Below are positions 50,078 through 59,467 of a DNA stretch of 64,000 nt, one piece after another. The stretch is taken from positions 1-64,000 of the forward strand of contig JACRPN010000021.1 in assembly GCA_016223145.1 (NCBI GenBank), given 5' to 3'. Numbering within the stretch: the first letter of the stretch is position 1; the number at the start of each line of letters is the position of its first letter. The notes under the pieces are model-generated. The model did not search any database and was not told where the DNA came from. It was given only the letters and a program-made list of their open reading frames with translations. This DNA is from Armatimonadota bacterium (GTDB lineage: Bacteria; Armatimonadota; Fimbriimonadia; Fimbriimonadales; Fimbriimonadaceae). A program made the position numbers and the translations under genes.

Positions 50078-53000
50078 CGAAGAACCTCCCCGAAATACGA
50101 AAGGACCGGGCTCACCGGCAGGGCCGGCATGGGCGCCAGCGGACGCCCGTAAGAGTCCCGCCGAATGTAATCGCCGCCGAAGCCGAACGCGGACGCGGTA
50201 CCCAACGCCGGATCGTACGAGACGATCAGATTCGGCACGTAGTTCGCGCCCGAACTCACGTCGAACAGCGGGTGGTTGTGCAGGGTCGGGATGTAGATCG
50301 GCTTATCGCTCGCGATATCGTACATATAGCCCGTCTGCTTGGGTATCCAGCCCCACTTGCGCAGCCACTCGCCCTGATAGCTCATTGGAAGCGGGATGTT
50401 CTGGCTGATGGAACCGAAGATGCCGATCTTCACGTCGAGCGGCTCCTGGTGGAACGGCATTTCCGGTCCCGACCCATAGTTCTCGCGCCGCTCCTGGATG
50501 GCCCGGGCAACCGCTTGCGCGTGGGTCATCCCAAGGCCCTGGAACGCCGTAACCCGAAGTTCGAAGGCCTCGCGCGTGTCGTTTGGGTTCGGGTTGAACC
50601 AGTTGCCTGGAATCACCACGAACGAACCCTGTTCAGCGAACATCGAGGCTTCGATCCGCACATCGAACGGCAGAACCACCGCGCGCGCCAAGAGATAGTC
50701 GTTCGTCGCTCCGGCCCCGAGCTGGTTGTGGCGCATGAGGATATCGCTCATGTCGCCGACCAAACCCATGTAATCTCCGTAGCTGCCGGCGGCGTTCGCG
50801 CGGAGCACCGTCCCGTTGGCCTGGGTGCTGAGCGTGGCCGGGTCAAAGAGCGTGAACCCGGTCGTTTCGAACTTGGGATACCGCTGCCAGGTTTCGCTGC
50901 CCAGGCCGTAGATCGCGCCATAGGGCTGCGGCTGGAAGTAGGGCGCCGCCGCGTTCGGGGCGACCATCTCGAAGAAGTAGTCCGGGTTCGCCAGGCCGTA
51001 ATTGACCTGCATCGACATGAAGGACCAGGGAGCGGCGCCGTCATCGGTCGCATGGCTCAAAACGACCATCGACTTCCGGAAGCTGTTCGTCGCGTTGGCG
51101 TCGCGATAGCCTTCGGCCATGCTCTCCCAGCTGTTGGGCAGCGACGGCCCGCTTCCGCTCGCCGTGTTCCAGAGCAGTTCGAAGCGCCAGTCGAACGAGC
51201 CGCCGTGGCGAATGCGAAGGGGGTTCCAAGCCACCGGATTGGCCTCTTCGGAGACCTCCTCCAGCGACTGGCCGAAGATCGGCCCAAAGAACATCGTGGG
51301 GTTGATGGCCACGTAATCCTTGGCCATCAGCATCAGCATCGAGCGGCTGGGCCGGTTGAGCCTTGTGGCCGCCGGAGGGCCGCTCGGATCGGTGACCAGG
51401 TTGCGCAGAACGCCCTTGGTGATGCTGCCTTCGACGTAGATGGTCGCGTTCGACACAACGGTCATCTGAACGTCGGTCGGGATGATCCCGCGAATGCGGA
51501 CGTTGCCCTCGAAGTACAGCACCCCGTTGAACGGCCGTCCCGCGGCGAAGTTGGGAGTGGCTGAACCGATGTTCGCGCCAGGCGTAAAGCTGTTGATGAT
51601 GTAGGGAACGCCGTTGACCGTTCCGACCCTAAAGCGAATGGACGAGGTTCCGGTGTCCGCGCCGTCGGGGGTTCGCCAGGTCCGCTCGGGACCCGTGGCC
51701 CGCCCGTCGCGGATGATGTTGAATCCGTCGGCATCCATCAGCACATAGGCGCCGCGAGGGATGTAGTAGGGGCCGATCCAGCCGGAATTCGCCTGGCCGT
51801 TGTTCGGGTGGAACCAGTCGTAGAGAAGCGACTCAGAGCTTCCGGCATCGGCCCGGCCGTCCTCGTCGGTCCGCATCTGAAGGTCCTGCGTGTTGTTGAC
51901 GTAGATACCGCTGCCGTGCCCTCGGCTGCCTTCCTGGCCGAACGCCGTCACGCGCCCGCTGTTGCGGGTGAGCTGGAAGTAGCGGGTCAGGTTTGTTTCA
52001 GGGTCCTGGCGAACGATGGAGGGCCCGGCCTTCGGGCCGACGTTGCGCCAATAGCCGCTGGGATCGTTACCGTCGTAGCCGTCGCGGAAGAGGCCCATCA
52101 GGGTAGAAAAGGCGTTGCTGCGGCTGTCCAGCGAGGGCGCGCCCGCGTTCGTGAGCGTCGCGGAGTCGGTCTGCCAAGTGCCGCTGAAGAAGCTGCGGTT
52201 GATCTGGACGTGCGCCTCGTCATTGGCGCCGACCGTCAAGCCCGCCACGAGCCAGTTATCGCCGAGGGGCTGATTCAATTCCGTGATGATCGGGCCATGG
52301 ATCACGAGGTCCATGTTCGAATACAGACTGCCGCCGAGGCCCGCTGTGCCAGAACCCACACCACCGTAATTCGGCAGGTCCATGGTTCCGCCGAAGATCA
52401 CCGGAACGTCGACCGGAGCTCCTAGATAAGAGACCCCAAACGGCCTGGGCGACCCGATCTCCGCCACGTTGCTCGTGCGGTCCGAGCCCGTGATGTACAT
52501 CGTGGACTCAATCAGGCCAATCGAGGCAAACGCCACGAGTTTCGTGGTCTCGGTGTTGTCGCGGCCGAGGGTTGTGGTTGGGTCGTTCGCGTTCACGCGC
52601 CCGATCCGCCCGACAGACTCGATAATGATGTAGTTCCGCGCGCGCCCGGGCTGGCGAAGCGGACCGTTCTGAGCCGTCGAGAAGAGCACGGCGTCGCTAG
52701 GGCCGTACCTAACTCGAACCACGAAGCGGCCATTGCCGTAGTTGACGCGCGTGTAGCCGCCCAGCCCATCGGGGCCGCCCTGGTCCCCGTTGCTCGGGTC
52801 GGAATCCGGGTCCGGCCTCAGATAGTCGAGGTCGGGGTCACGGCTTGAAATCGGGAGCGTCGGCACAGGCCTGAAGTCCGCCCCTTCGTCGCTGTCAAGA
52901 AGCTGCTTGTGCACGTAGCGGATGCCGGCCTCGGCCAGAGCATAGGACTGTGAGCGCTTGCGCGACTCGCTGGTCTGGAAGATGTTCCGGTTGATGATTC

Positions 53001-53142
53001 CGAGAAACACAAAGCCGATGATCATCATCACGCCGAGCACGATCATCGCGGCAATCAGCGTTTGGCCGCGCGATCGCTTGCTCGACACTCTTTGATAGCT
53101 CATCGCGTTTTTCATTCGGTTCTCAACCCTTTCTCCACCCAT
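50074..53142 (-). CDS. PilX/GspK-like minor prepilin with ~950-residue exported domain
   Basis: A 1022-aa protein. Near its N-terminus it has a prepilin-like leader RSRG, then QTLIAAMIVLGVMMIIGFVF and, after the helix, the PilX-type SYALAEAGIRYVHKQLL. The Glu at +5 is absent, as in PilX/GspK. Ordinary PilX is about 190 aa and GspK about 330 aa. Here a very long beta-rich region follows, with no recognised catalytic motif. ATG 53142 has GAGG about 7 nt upstream; ATG 53115 is an alternative. Coupled by ATGA to the following 1562-aa gene. It is predicted to be an inner-membrane pseudopilin incorporated at the pilus tip. Confidence 0.7.
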   Translation of the reverse strand: MGGERVENRMKNAMSYQRVSSKRSRGQTLIAAMIVLGVMMIIGFVFLGIINRNIFQTSESRKRSQSYALAEAGIRYVHKQLLDSDEGADFRPVPTLPISSRDPDLDYLRPDPDSDPSNGDQGGPDGLGGYTRVNYGNGRFVVRVRYGPSDAVLFSTAQNGPLRQPGRARNYIIIESVGRIGRVNANDPTTTLGRDNTETTKLVAFASIGLIESTMYITGSDRTSNVAEIGSPRPFGVSYLGAPVDVPVIFGGTMDLPNYGGVGSGTAGLGGSLYSNMDLVIHGPIITELNQPLGDNWLVAGLTVGANDEAHVQINRSFFSGTWQTDSATLTNAGAPSLDSRSNAFSTLMGLFRDGYDGNDPSGYWRNVGPKAGPSIVRQDPETNLTRYFQLTRNSGRVTAFGQEGSRGHGSGIYVNNTQDLQMRTDEDGRADAGSSESLLYDWFHPNNGQANSGWIGPYYIPRGAYVLMDADGFNIIRDGRATGPERTWRTPDGADTGTSSIRFRVGTVNGVPYIINSFTPGANIGSATPNFAAGRPFNGVLYFEGNVRIRGIIPTDVQMTVVSNATIYVEGSITKGVLRNLVTDPSGPPAATRLNRPSRSMLMLMAKDYVAINPTMFFGPIFGQSLEEVSEEANPVAWNPLRIRHGGSFDWRFELLWNTASGSGPSLPNSWESMAEGYRDANATNSFRKSMVVLSHATDDGAAPWSFMSMQVNYGLANPDYFFEMVAPNAAAPYFQPQPYGAIYGLGSETWQRYPKFETTGFTLFDPATLSTQANGTVLRANAAGSYGDYMGLVGDMSDILMRHNQLGAGATNDYLLARAVVLPFDVRIEASMFAEQGSFVVIPGNWFNPNPNDTREAFELRVTAFQGLGMTHAQAVARAIQERRENYGSGPEMPFHQEPLDVKIGIFGSISQNIPLPMSYQGEWLRKWGWIPKQTGYMYDIASDKPIYIPTLHNHPLFDVSSGANYVPNLIVSYDPALGTASAFGFGGDYIRRDSYGRPLAPMPALPVSPVLSYFGEVLR

Positions 53143-53146
53143 GGCG

Positions 53147-55306
53147 CTACCTCAGGACGTTCCTTACCGCGGCGCTGGCGGCAACGGTGATGCCTTGCGG
53201 GTTCGGAAGCGACGACTGCGGGTAGTTCCGAATCGTCAGCTTGATCGACATCGCCTGGCGCGAATCGTAATCCGCCGACAAACTGTCGCCATCCCTGGTG
53301 AATTGGAAGCGGTAGGACACCCGAATGTTCCCATTGGGCAGGGGCAGGTTCGGGTCGGAATACAACTGCAGATAGCCCGCCTTGAACCTCGGCTGGATGA
53401 AGGCTGAGAGGAAGTTGGCGGCACTATACGACCCGCCGAGTCCCTCAAAAGCCGTCACTTCCGAGTTCGAGAACCCGAGGAGCCGGTAATCGGTGGGTTC
53501 GGGAAGGTCCACATAGTTCAGCTTGTACTGGTTGGGCCCAGGGTTTCGTGTGGTGCGGGAGTACCGGATCAGCTGCCCGTAGTTCGGTCCGGCGTTCTGA
53601 TCCGGACCGATCACGCTTTCGCTTCCCGGCACGATCCGAGCTCGGGCAAAGCCGCGAAGCGGGTTGGGATCGAGGGGGCTGGGCGTATCGTCAGGCTGCG
53701 CCACGACCCTTAGGTCGATGAACCTATGGATGTTCCCCCTGAGCTCGGGCCGCACCGACCACACCTTGTTAAACGAGGAGTTGATCTCATACTTCGGCTC
53801 GCTGGGCGAGTAGATGGCGTCCGTCAGTGTTCCGGGCGGGTTGGGGTCTTGCACGGGCGAGAGGGTCGGGCCGGTCAAGACGTCGGGCTTGTTGCCTCCC
53901 GGAGGTTCCGGCAACTGGTTAACGTCGCCAAGTTCCTCGATCGGGAAGCTCGCCGTCACGCGGCCCAGCTTCTCGTTCATCGAGAACGCCGCTAAGCGGT
54001 TTCGATAGGTGCTGTTCGCCATCGCCGCCGGATTCAGGGCGCGGCTGAACGCGTAGGGCAGGCGGTTTCGTACGGCCCATTCGTAGGCCGTGCCGTCGAA
54101 AAGGAGCAGGCCGTCGTACAGCTCACTTGCGTCCAGATCGGGGTCGAAAGTGAAGATCCCGTGCCTCCATTCCCCAGAGCCGCCCGGATAGCGCCTTGCC
54201 ACCAGGTATTCGTTGGCCGAGGCGTTTGTGCGGTCCCAGCCGACGGGCCAGAAACGGATCACGGTCGCGCTCCATCCGCCCTTGCTCGACCGGAAGACGT
54301 CGGGAGCAAAGGCTGTAGCGCTGTCGCCTTCACCGCTCAGCCGAACGGCCGCCATCGCCTCGAGCGGCTCGTTGCCGATCCCGGTCGGGCGGAACTGTAT
54401 CAGCGGGAGAATCCGAGGCGTATCGCCGTCGTAGACCACCTTTCGGCTCTGCTTATCGTAGACCGGCTGGATCATGTCGAAGCGGCTGACCTCGGTCATC
54501 ACGCGCCCCGCCTTCATCCAGTTGCGCACACGGCCCTGCTTGGCGGCAAGCGCCGCGCCGCCCAGAGTGCCTCCGAACCGGTCAAACCCCGGCAGAAGGA
54601 AATAGGGATCGTCCATGACCGGCTTGCCGCTCAGCGGATCGCCAGGAACGATGGTGGAGGGGTCGACTTCAAAGAAGGCGGTGTTGACCACGAACCGCTG
54701 GTTCGTGTTGTCCCAAAGGTAAGGCTGAACCTCGAACCGGTAAAGCACGTACAGGTTGTCGCGCTCGCCCTCTTTGGCCATGAGGAGCCCATCGTAGGGG
54801 TTTACGTAGCCACGCGGGTGCAAAGGGTCCCTCAGGCCGATGGAGAACCGGACAACCGTGTCCCCAGGGGTCACGGGCAGCACAACCTGGCCTTTCGGCG
54901 CCTTTAGCGTGGGGTCCTCTTTGCCGGTGTCTGGGTCGATGTAGGCGCCACTGGGGCCGCGAAGCGGCTCGCCTGTTGCGGGCTTGGCCAGGTCAAGTTT
55001 GCAGTACTCGAGGAGCACCGGGGCAACAACCGCGCCGTTCCGGCCCGGAACCAGAACCGCCACCTCGCCGGCGCGGTCCGCATTGTCCAATATCGACGCA
55101 GCGTTCGATATCTCCCGGCCAACACGCTCGACGACCGTTCGCGCCTTGTCCTGGGCGTCCGCGAGGGCCTGGGCCTGCCGCGTCATGTTGAAGCCCTGAA
55201 CGATGGGAACAATGACCAGCGTGAGGATGATCGCGGTGATCGCAATGACCACCAGCATCTCCACGAGGGTAAACGCTTGTTTCAAGGGAAGCCGTTTGAG
55301 TGCCAC
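53147..55306 (-). CDS. PilW/GspJ-like minor prepilin, oversized
   Basis: About 719 aa from a GTG at 55306, which follows the TAA of the PilV-like gene by one base and has GGGGGAGA upstream. The leader is short and basic (ALKRLPLKQA), then FTLVEMLVVIAITAIILTLV with Glu at +5, and the post-helix segment QAQALADAQDKARTVVERVG typical of PilW/GspJ. The residue before the cleavage site is Ala instead of the usual Gly. Classical PilW is about 270 aa; the extra length is a beta-rich exported domain. Predicted minor pilin processed by the PilD encoded upstream. Confidence 0.8.
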   Translation of the reverse strand: MALKRLPLKQAFTLVEMLVVIAITAIILTLVIVPIVQGFNMTRQAQALADAQDKARTVVERVGREISNAASILDNADRAGEVAVLVPGRNGAVVAPVLLEYCKLDLAKPATGEPLRGPSGAYIDPDTGKEDPTLKAPKGQVVLPVTPGDTVVRFSIGLRDPLHPRGYVNPYDGLLMAKEGERDNLYVLYRFEVQPYLWDNTNQRFVVNTAFFEVDPSTIVPGDPLSGKPVMDDPYFLLPGFDRFGGTLGGAALAAKQGRVRNWMKAGRVMTEVSRFDMIQPVYDKQSRKVVYDGDTPRILPLIQFRPTGIGNEPLEAMAAVRLSGEGDSATAFAPDVFRSSKGGWSATVIRFWPVGWDRTNASANEYLVARRYPGGSGEWRHGIFTFDPDLDASELYDGLLLFDGTAYEWAVRNRLPYAFSRALNPAAMANSTYRNRLAAFSMNEKLGRVTASFPIEELGDVNQLPEPPGGNKPDVLTGPTLSPVQDPNPPGTLTDAIYSPSEPKYEINSSFNKVWSVRPELRGNIHRFIDLRVVAQPDDTPSPLDPNPLRGFARARIVPGSESVIGPDQNAGPNYGQLIRYSRTTRNPGPNQYKLNYVDLPEPTDYRLLGFSNSEVTAFEGLGGSYSAANFLSAFIQPRFKAGYLQLYSDPNLPLPNGNIRVSYRFQFTRDGDSLSADYDSRQAMSIKLTIRNYPQSSLPNPQGITVAASAAVRNVLR

Positions 55307-55307
55307 G

Positions 55308-57299
55308 TTACGGGTTCTCCCCCTTCTGTAGGAAGCTCTCGACATAGACTTGACGCCAACCTCGCGACCACTGGTTGAACCTCAGCCAGTTCTGCTCGCT
55401 GGTGGACTTGACATTGAAGCTCTCCGGGTTCCAAAGAACTCGGACGCGCAGGGAAGCGCCACGCACGAACCGCACGGCATAGCCGTTGCTGTAGTCGAAC
55501 GCCGTTGCCGCGGGATCGATCGACCGAATGTCGACATAAGGACCGATCGGGTCTGCGGGCGCCGTCTGAATCTGGAAGTTCTGAGAACGGAGCACCTTGA
55601 CGGAAGCTCCGTCCGTGTACCAGATTTCGCCGACGGTCACGTTCTTGCCGCCGTCTGTTGTTGGGAAGTAGATTCGAGTGGGCTGGCCGACGGGCGTGTT
55701 GCCGGTCTGGCCGACATAGAACTCGGCGATCTGCGGAGTGCCGTAGGACTGGCGATAGCGCGACGCGGCCTTCATCGCCTGGACGGCGAACTCGCCGCGA
55801 GCCTGGTAAAGCGCCCGGAGCAGCCGCCCTTCGGCGTTCACGGTCACCTGGGTGTTGGTCCCCGGGTAGATCATCCGAAGCTGGAGCCCAGGCGCCACTC
55901 TATCGTAGTCGAGGAACCGGACGAACCCTGCCGACTTGTCGACCACATACGATGACCTGGCCGGATCGACCCGCAGGTAGTCGTTGTGCACGTTCGGGTC
56001 CGGGTTTGGGTCCGCGGGGTTGGTGGGATCGTGAAGCAACACGGAACCGGTCTGAAGGTCCACCACGATCACATCGAGTTCCTGGGTCGAACCAGGGTCG
56101 CCCAGAGGCGTCCCGTTGCCGGTAGGAACCGCGACGTCCATGCCTCGGTTAGGAAGCTGGTCGGGCCCGTCGTCACCCTTGACCTTGATGCCGTCGAGCT
56201 TCAGCTTGACGGAGGGGTTCTCCTCGTCCGGTACGCGGAACTCGTCCCGGATAATCCTCCAGTCGAGCACGTCGTAGTTCACGCGGGCCATGAGCGGCAC
56301 GCGGCGGTTGTTGCCGCGAAGCTCCTTGTAGTCGTAGCCCCTGGGGTTGAACAGCAGGACTCCGAGCCGCCCGTCGAGGAGCACGTACTCGTAAGGATCG
56401 CCGGTGAAGAGCGTGGGGTCGGCAAGCTGGTCGAACGACCGCGCAAGCCGAACGGAGTCCCAGTCCACCGACAGCAGCGTGCCGAAGCCGCTCACCGCCG
56501 GGAGCGCGGAAAAGTCAACGTCATAGTAGCCGCCAGACGCGTTCGGAGAAACGGAAATTGTCGTCTCGACGTCGCGGTATTCCGGGCCGCCGTTGTTGAA
56601 CCAAGCCGCGAATTCAAGGCGATAGGAAAACGTCTTGAACCGGTCGCGGGGGATGTGAAGCGCGGCGTTCGACTCATCCGGATCGCTCACGTAATAGACA
56701 TAGCTTCGCGAGCGCCCGAAGAAAGGCTCGCCCCAGCGCTTGACGAGGTCGTTTCCATAGACCTGGAGCAAAAGCGGATAGCCCGGATCGTAGACGATCG
56801 GAGAAAACTGGAGAACCAGCAGGCCCCCAAAGGCTCCGCCGGTCTGGCTCGGCGCCGGCACCCGACCGCCCTCGCCGATGATGCGTCGGGTCATGTTCGC
56901 GCCGCTCACGTAGGGCCAATAACCGAGTGCGGCGGTGGCGCCCGCAACCAGCACGTTGCCCTGGTTGTCCATGCCGTCGCCGTCGACGGGAAGCAGGGCC
57001 GTCATGGTCACTCGCGGGTCCGAAACGATGCTGACCAGGGTGCCGCCAATGAACGAGTAGACGGTGGTTCGGATCTCCTCAGGGATCTGCTCGGCGCGGC
57101 TCGCGATGCGCGCCCACTCTTCCTCGCCGAGCCGGTACTGCTGGGTGTTCGCTTTCGTCGTGCGAAGGACCCCAAAGCCGCCCGGGAAGATCTGGATCAC
57201 GCCAAGGATGCCGATCAGCAGCACGACCATCACCACCAGCACTTCAAGGAGTGAAGTGCCTCGGGCTCTAAAGGATCGGCCGCGCTTGATCTGGTTCAT
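55308..57299 (-). CDS. PilV/GspI-like minor prepilin, oversized
   Basis: A 663-aa protein with an N-terminal type IV prepilin signal: basic leader MNQIKRGRSFRARG, cleavage after Gly14, then TSLLEVLVVMVVLLIGILGV with Glu at +5. This is characteristic of PilV ('LLEVLVALVIL..GLLG'). PilV is normally about 185 aa; here more than 600 beta-rich residues follow, including repeated VLLDGRLGVLLFNPRGYDY-like strands. It is separated from the downstream PilW-like GTG by one base. Structural or adhesive role at the pilus tip is inferred. Confidence 0.82.
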   Translation of the reverse strand: MNQIKRGRSFRARGTSLLEVLVVMVVLLIGILGVIQIFPGGFGVLRTTKANTQQYRLGEEEWARIASRAEQIPEEIRTTVYSFIGGTLVSIVSDPRVTMTALLPVDGDGMDNQGNVLVAGATAALGYWPYVSGANMTRRIIGEGGRVPAPSQTGGAFGGLLVLQFSPIVYDPGYPLLLQVYGNDLVKRWGEPFFGRSRSYVYYVSDPDESNAALHIPRDRFKTFSYRLEFAAWFNNGGPEYRDVETTISVSPNASGGYYDVDFSALPAVSGFGTLLSVDWDSVRLARSFDQLADPTLFTGDPYEYVLLDGRLGVLLFNPRGYDYKELRGNNRRVPLMARVNYDVLDWRIIRDEFRVPDEENPSVKLKLDGIKVKGDDGPDQLPNRGMDVAVPTGNGTPLGDPGSTQELDVIVVDLQTGSVLLHDPTNPADPNPDPNVHNDYLRVDPARSSYVVDKSAGFVRFLDYDRVAPGLQLRMIYPGTNTQVTVNAEGRLLRALYQARGEFAVQAMKAASRYRQSYGTPQIAEFYVGQTGNTPVGQPTRIYFPTTDGGKNVTVGEIWYTDGASVKVLRSQNFQIQTAPADPIGPYVDIRSIDPAATAFDYSNGYAVRFVRGASLRVRVLWNPESFNVKSTSEQNWLRFNQWSRGWRQVYVESFLQKGENP

Positions 57300-57334
57300 T
57301 TCAACTTCTCTGGTGTCGGTAGGGCGGAAAGGCG

Positions 57335-58198
57335 TCAGGGCAGGACTCTCCAGGATCGCTCGAACGCGTCCTTCGAGTCATAAGTGCGCGCCGCGCCGCT
57401 CAGGAACAGCACGATGTCTTTCTTGGTGTGAGAGACGTCGCCCCCGGAATAGTCGCGGAAGTAGCCGTTCCAGGTGATAACGGTGTTCTCCGGTGGGTTG
57501 TCGTAGCCAAGCTGGCGCGGGTCGTCCATGGCGTTGCCGCCGCCAAGGCCCCAGGAACTCCAGAACCTGGAGTAGCGTAGCGTCGTTCTCGTCACACCAG
57601 AGCCGGGCACCCTTTCCTCGGCCACGTCGTAGCCGCTAATGCGGTAGAAGCAGGCTTCCACGGCCGCCGCGCCGCCGGCGCAGGGGCTGGCCGGAAGCGG
57701 GGACTCGGCGAGCACGGTCGTCGCCGGACCAAAAGCCTGCCTGGCGTTTGCCGGATCGTCGGCCGCATCGATGTCGCCGTCACCATCCAGGTCGAGCGCT
57801 GGGGCCGTTCCCGCCGCGCGGGGGTCCTGGTTGGGCCAAAGCGCCATGGTCACGGCGCTCGGATCAACCCGGTCATAGGCAGGGCGGAACGATTCAAGCG
57901 AGGGAACGCGCTTGCTGTAGAGGTGGCCCGGATAGAGGTTCGCCGGAATGATCTGGCCCATGTTCGCGCCGGTCATGTAGACCGAGGCGTAGCCCAGAAT
58001 CGCCGGAGGATAGGCGCCGTTGTCGGCTCGGTAAAGCTGCAAGGCGGTTCTCAGCTCGTTCATGTGCTGGATGTCCCCGCCGCGATAGGCGCTGTCTTTG
58101 GCACGCGCCAAGACGGGCAGAATGATCGCTGAGAGGATCGCGATGATCGCGATTACGGTCAGCAACTCGATGAGAGTGATGCCCCGAGTTGGTTTCAT
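57335..58198 (-). CDS. GspG/FimU-like prepilin
   Basis: A 287-aa protein from ATG 58198. Leader MKPTRG, then ITLIELLTVIAIIAILSAII with Glu at +5, followed by LPVLARAKDSAYRGGDIQHMNELRTALQLYRADNGAYPP, the hallmark of GspG/PulG-type and DUF1559-like prepilins. It contains a DLDGDGDIDAADD stretch (around 150-165) like a Ca-binding or dockerin-type loop. It could be the pseudopilin that primes assembly (FimU role) or a major pilin candidate, although its length exceeds typical major pilins (150-170 aa). Confidence 0.85.
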   Translation of the reverse strand: MKPTRGITLIELLTVIAIIAILSAIILPVLARAKDSAYRGGDIQHMNELRTALQLYRADNGAYPPAILGYASVYMTGANMGQIIPANLYPGHLYSKRVPSLESFRPAYDRVDPSAVTMALWPNQDPRAAGTAPALDLDGDGDIDAADDPANARQAFGPATTVLAESPLPASPCAGGAAAVEACFYRISGYDVAEERVPGSGVTRTTLRYSRFWSSWGLGGGNAMDDPRQLGYDNPPENTVITWNGYFRDYSGGDVSHTKKDIVLFLSGAARTYDSKDAFERSWRVLP

Positions 58199-58257
58199 AG
58201 CAAAGAAGCTCCCTTGTTGTTCATTCTTTCGACCCGCCATTCGTCTTCGATGTTCCC

Positions 58258-59349
58258 TCATCGCGTCCCAGGCGCTACCCAATTCAGGTAGGCGTCTACC
58301 AATCCTAGCAACTCCTTTTGGAAGATGAGCACGGCGATGGCTCCCAACGCCAAATAGGGGCCGAACGGAATCATGGTCCGCTCGACCTCAAACGCTTCCT
58401 CTTCTTCCAACGGCACGAATTGGGGTTCCCCAAACCACCGCTCGTACAGTCTAGGGACATAGAGACCTGCAATGTCAACGCATAACAGGTATCCAAGCCC
58501 ACATTTTAGAAGGACCGGAATCGGTTCAGGTTCCCAATCTGCCTCTATCTCGGAGGCAGAACTTTCGACATCTGGCTCACTTCCCGGCTCTTTTGTATTC
58601 AAAACGTCGGACGGAACGCCGCCCACCCGCCGTTCACCGCCCCTTGCCAGGATCTGCACAATCCCAAACACGGCCCCAAAAAGCACGGCCACGCCAAAGC
58701 TCATGAGCGCCGCTGCAGGGAACACCACGGCCCCCACGCCCCGCGCCATCTTGATGTCGCCGTGGCCCATAGCATCTTTGCCAAAGAGCACCCTTCCAAA
58801 GATGGCGATTCCCCAGATGGCGCCGACCCCCGTCAGCCAGCCCGCCAGCGCGCTCGGCATGCCCCAGGTCATCGCCTCAGGCCTCCCTGCGATGAACAGC
58901 CACACGTTCAGCAGGATCCCGACGAGCCAGAGGAACCCGTTGATCTGGTCCGGGATGATATAGAGTTCCAGGTCGATGAAGATGATGGCGACCAGCGCCG
59001 ATCCCGCCGCCGCATAGGCCAGGAACATCGCGATATCCGAGCCCTGCACCAGAAATCTGTACCAGAGCGCTCCCCAAATGGCAAAGGTAAGCAGTTCGAC
59101 GAAGAAGTAGCGGCTGGAGACCTTCGCCCTGCAATGGCGGCACTTGCCCCCCAAAAAGACCCAGCTCAGCATCGGCACCAAGTCCGGCACCATCAGCCGA
59201 TGCTTGCACTTGGGACAGAAGCTGTTCTTGGGTTCGTTAAGGGAGAGACCCCGCGGGATTCGGTAGATGACGACGTTGAGGAAACTGCCAAAGAACGCGC
59301 CGATCCAAGCTCCGATCAGCCACGTCCAGGTTGGAAATAGTTCCTGCAA
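58258..59349 (-). CDS. pilD: Prepilin peptidase / N-methyltransferase PilD
   Basis: A 363-aa polytopic aspartic protease. The N-terminal zinc motif CPKC...CRHC (methylase domain) is present. Catalytic Asp residues are in FIDLELYIIPDQ and in GHGDIKMARGVGA (GxGDxK). It cleaves and methylates prepilins, including the four encoded immediately downstream. Family length is about 250-290 aa; an acidic insert (about 235-285, with SEPDVESSASEIEAD) explains the excess. The only available start is a TTG at 59349, with GGAGGG about 11 nt upstream. Confidence 0.92.
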   Translation of the reverse strand: MQELFPTWTWLIGAWIGAFFGSFLNVVIYRIPRGLSLNEPKNSFCPKCKHRLMVPDLVPMLSWVFLGGKCRHCRAKVSSRYFFVELLTFAIWGALWYRFLVQGSDIAMFLAYAAAGSALVAIIFIDLELYIIPDQINGFLWLVGILLNVWLFIAGRPEAMTWGMPSALAGWLTGVGAIWGIAIFGRVLFGKDAMGHGDIKMARGVGAVVFPAAALMSFGVAVLFGAVFGIVQILARGGERRVGGVPSDVLNTKEPGSEPDVESSASEIEADWEPEPIPVLLKCGLGYLLCVDIAGLYVPRLYERWFGEPQFVPLEEEEAFEVERTMIPFGPYLALGAIAVLIFQKELLGLVDAYLNWVAPGTR

Positions 59350-59467
59350 CTCCGCTTATGCCCTCCGTGGTCCCGCCGTCTTGCCTCTGGACGATGCCCT
59401 CGTCCCCTTACTTGCGCCAAATAGCCCGCCTCCACCTCAACGCGCAGATGGAGACGGGCCGAGAGAG

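Noticed and set aside
57335-58198. Major pilin PilA
   Set aside because: It has a prepilin start, but its length (287 aa) and position at the head of the minor-pilin genes fit a FimU/GspG-like role better; not excluded.
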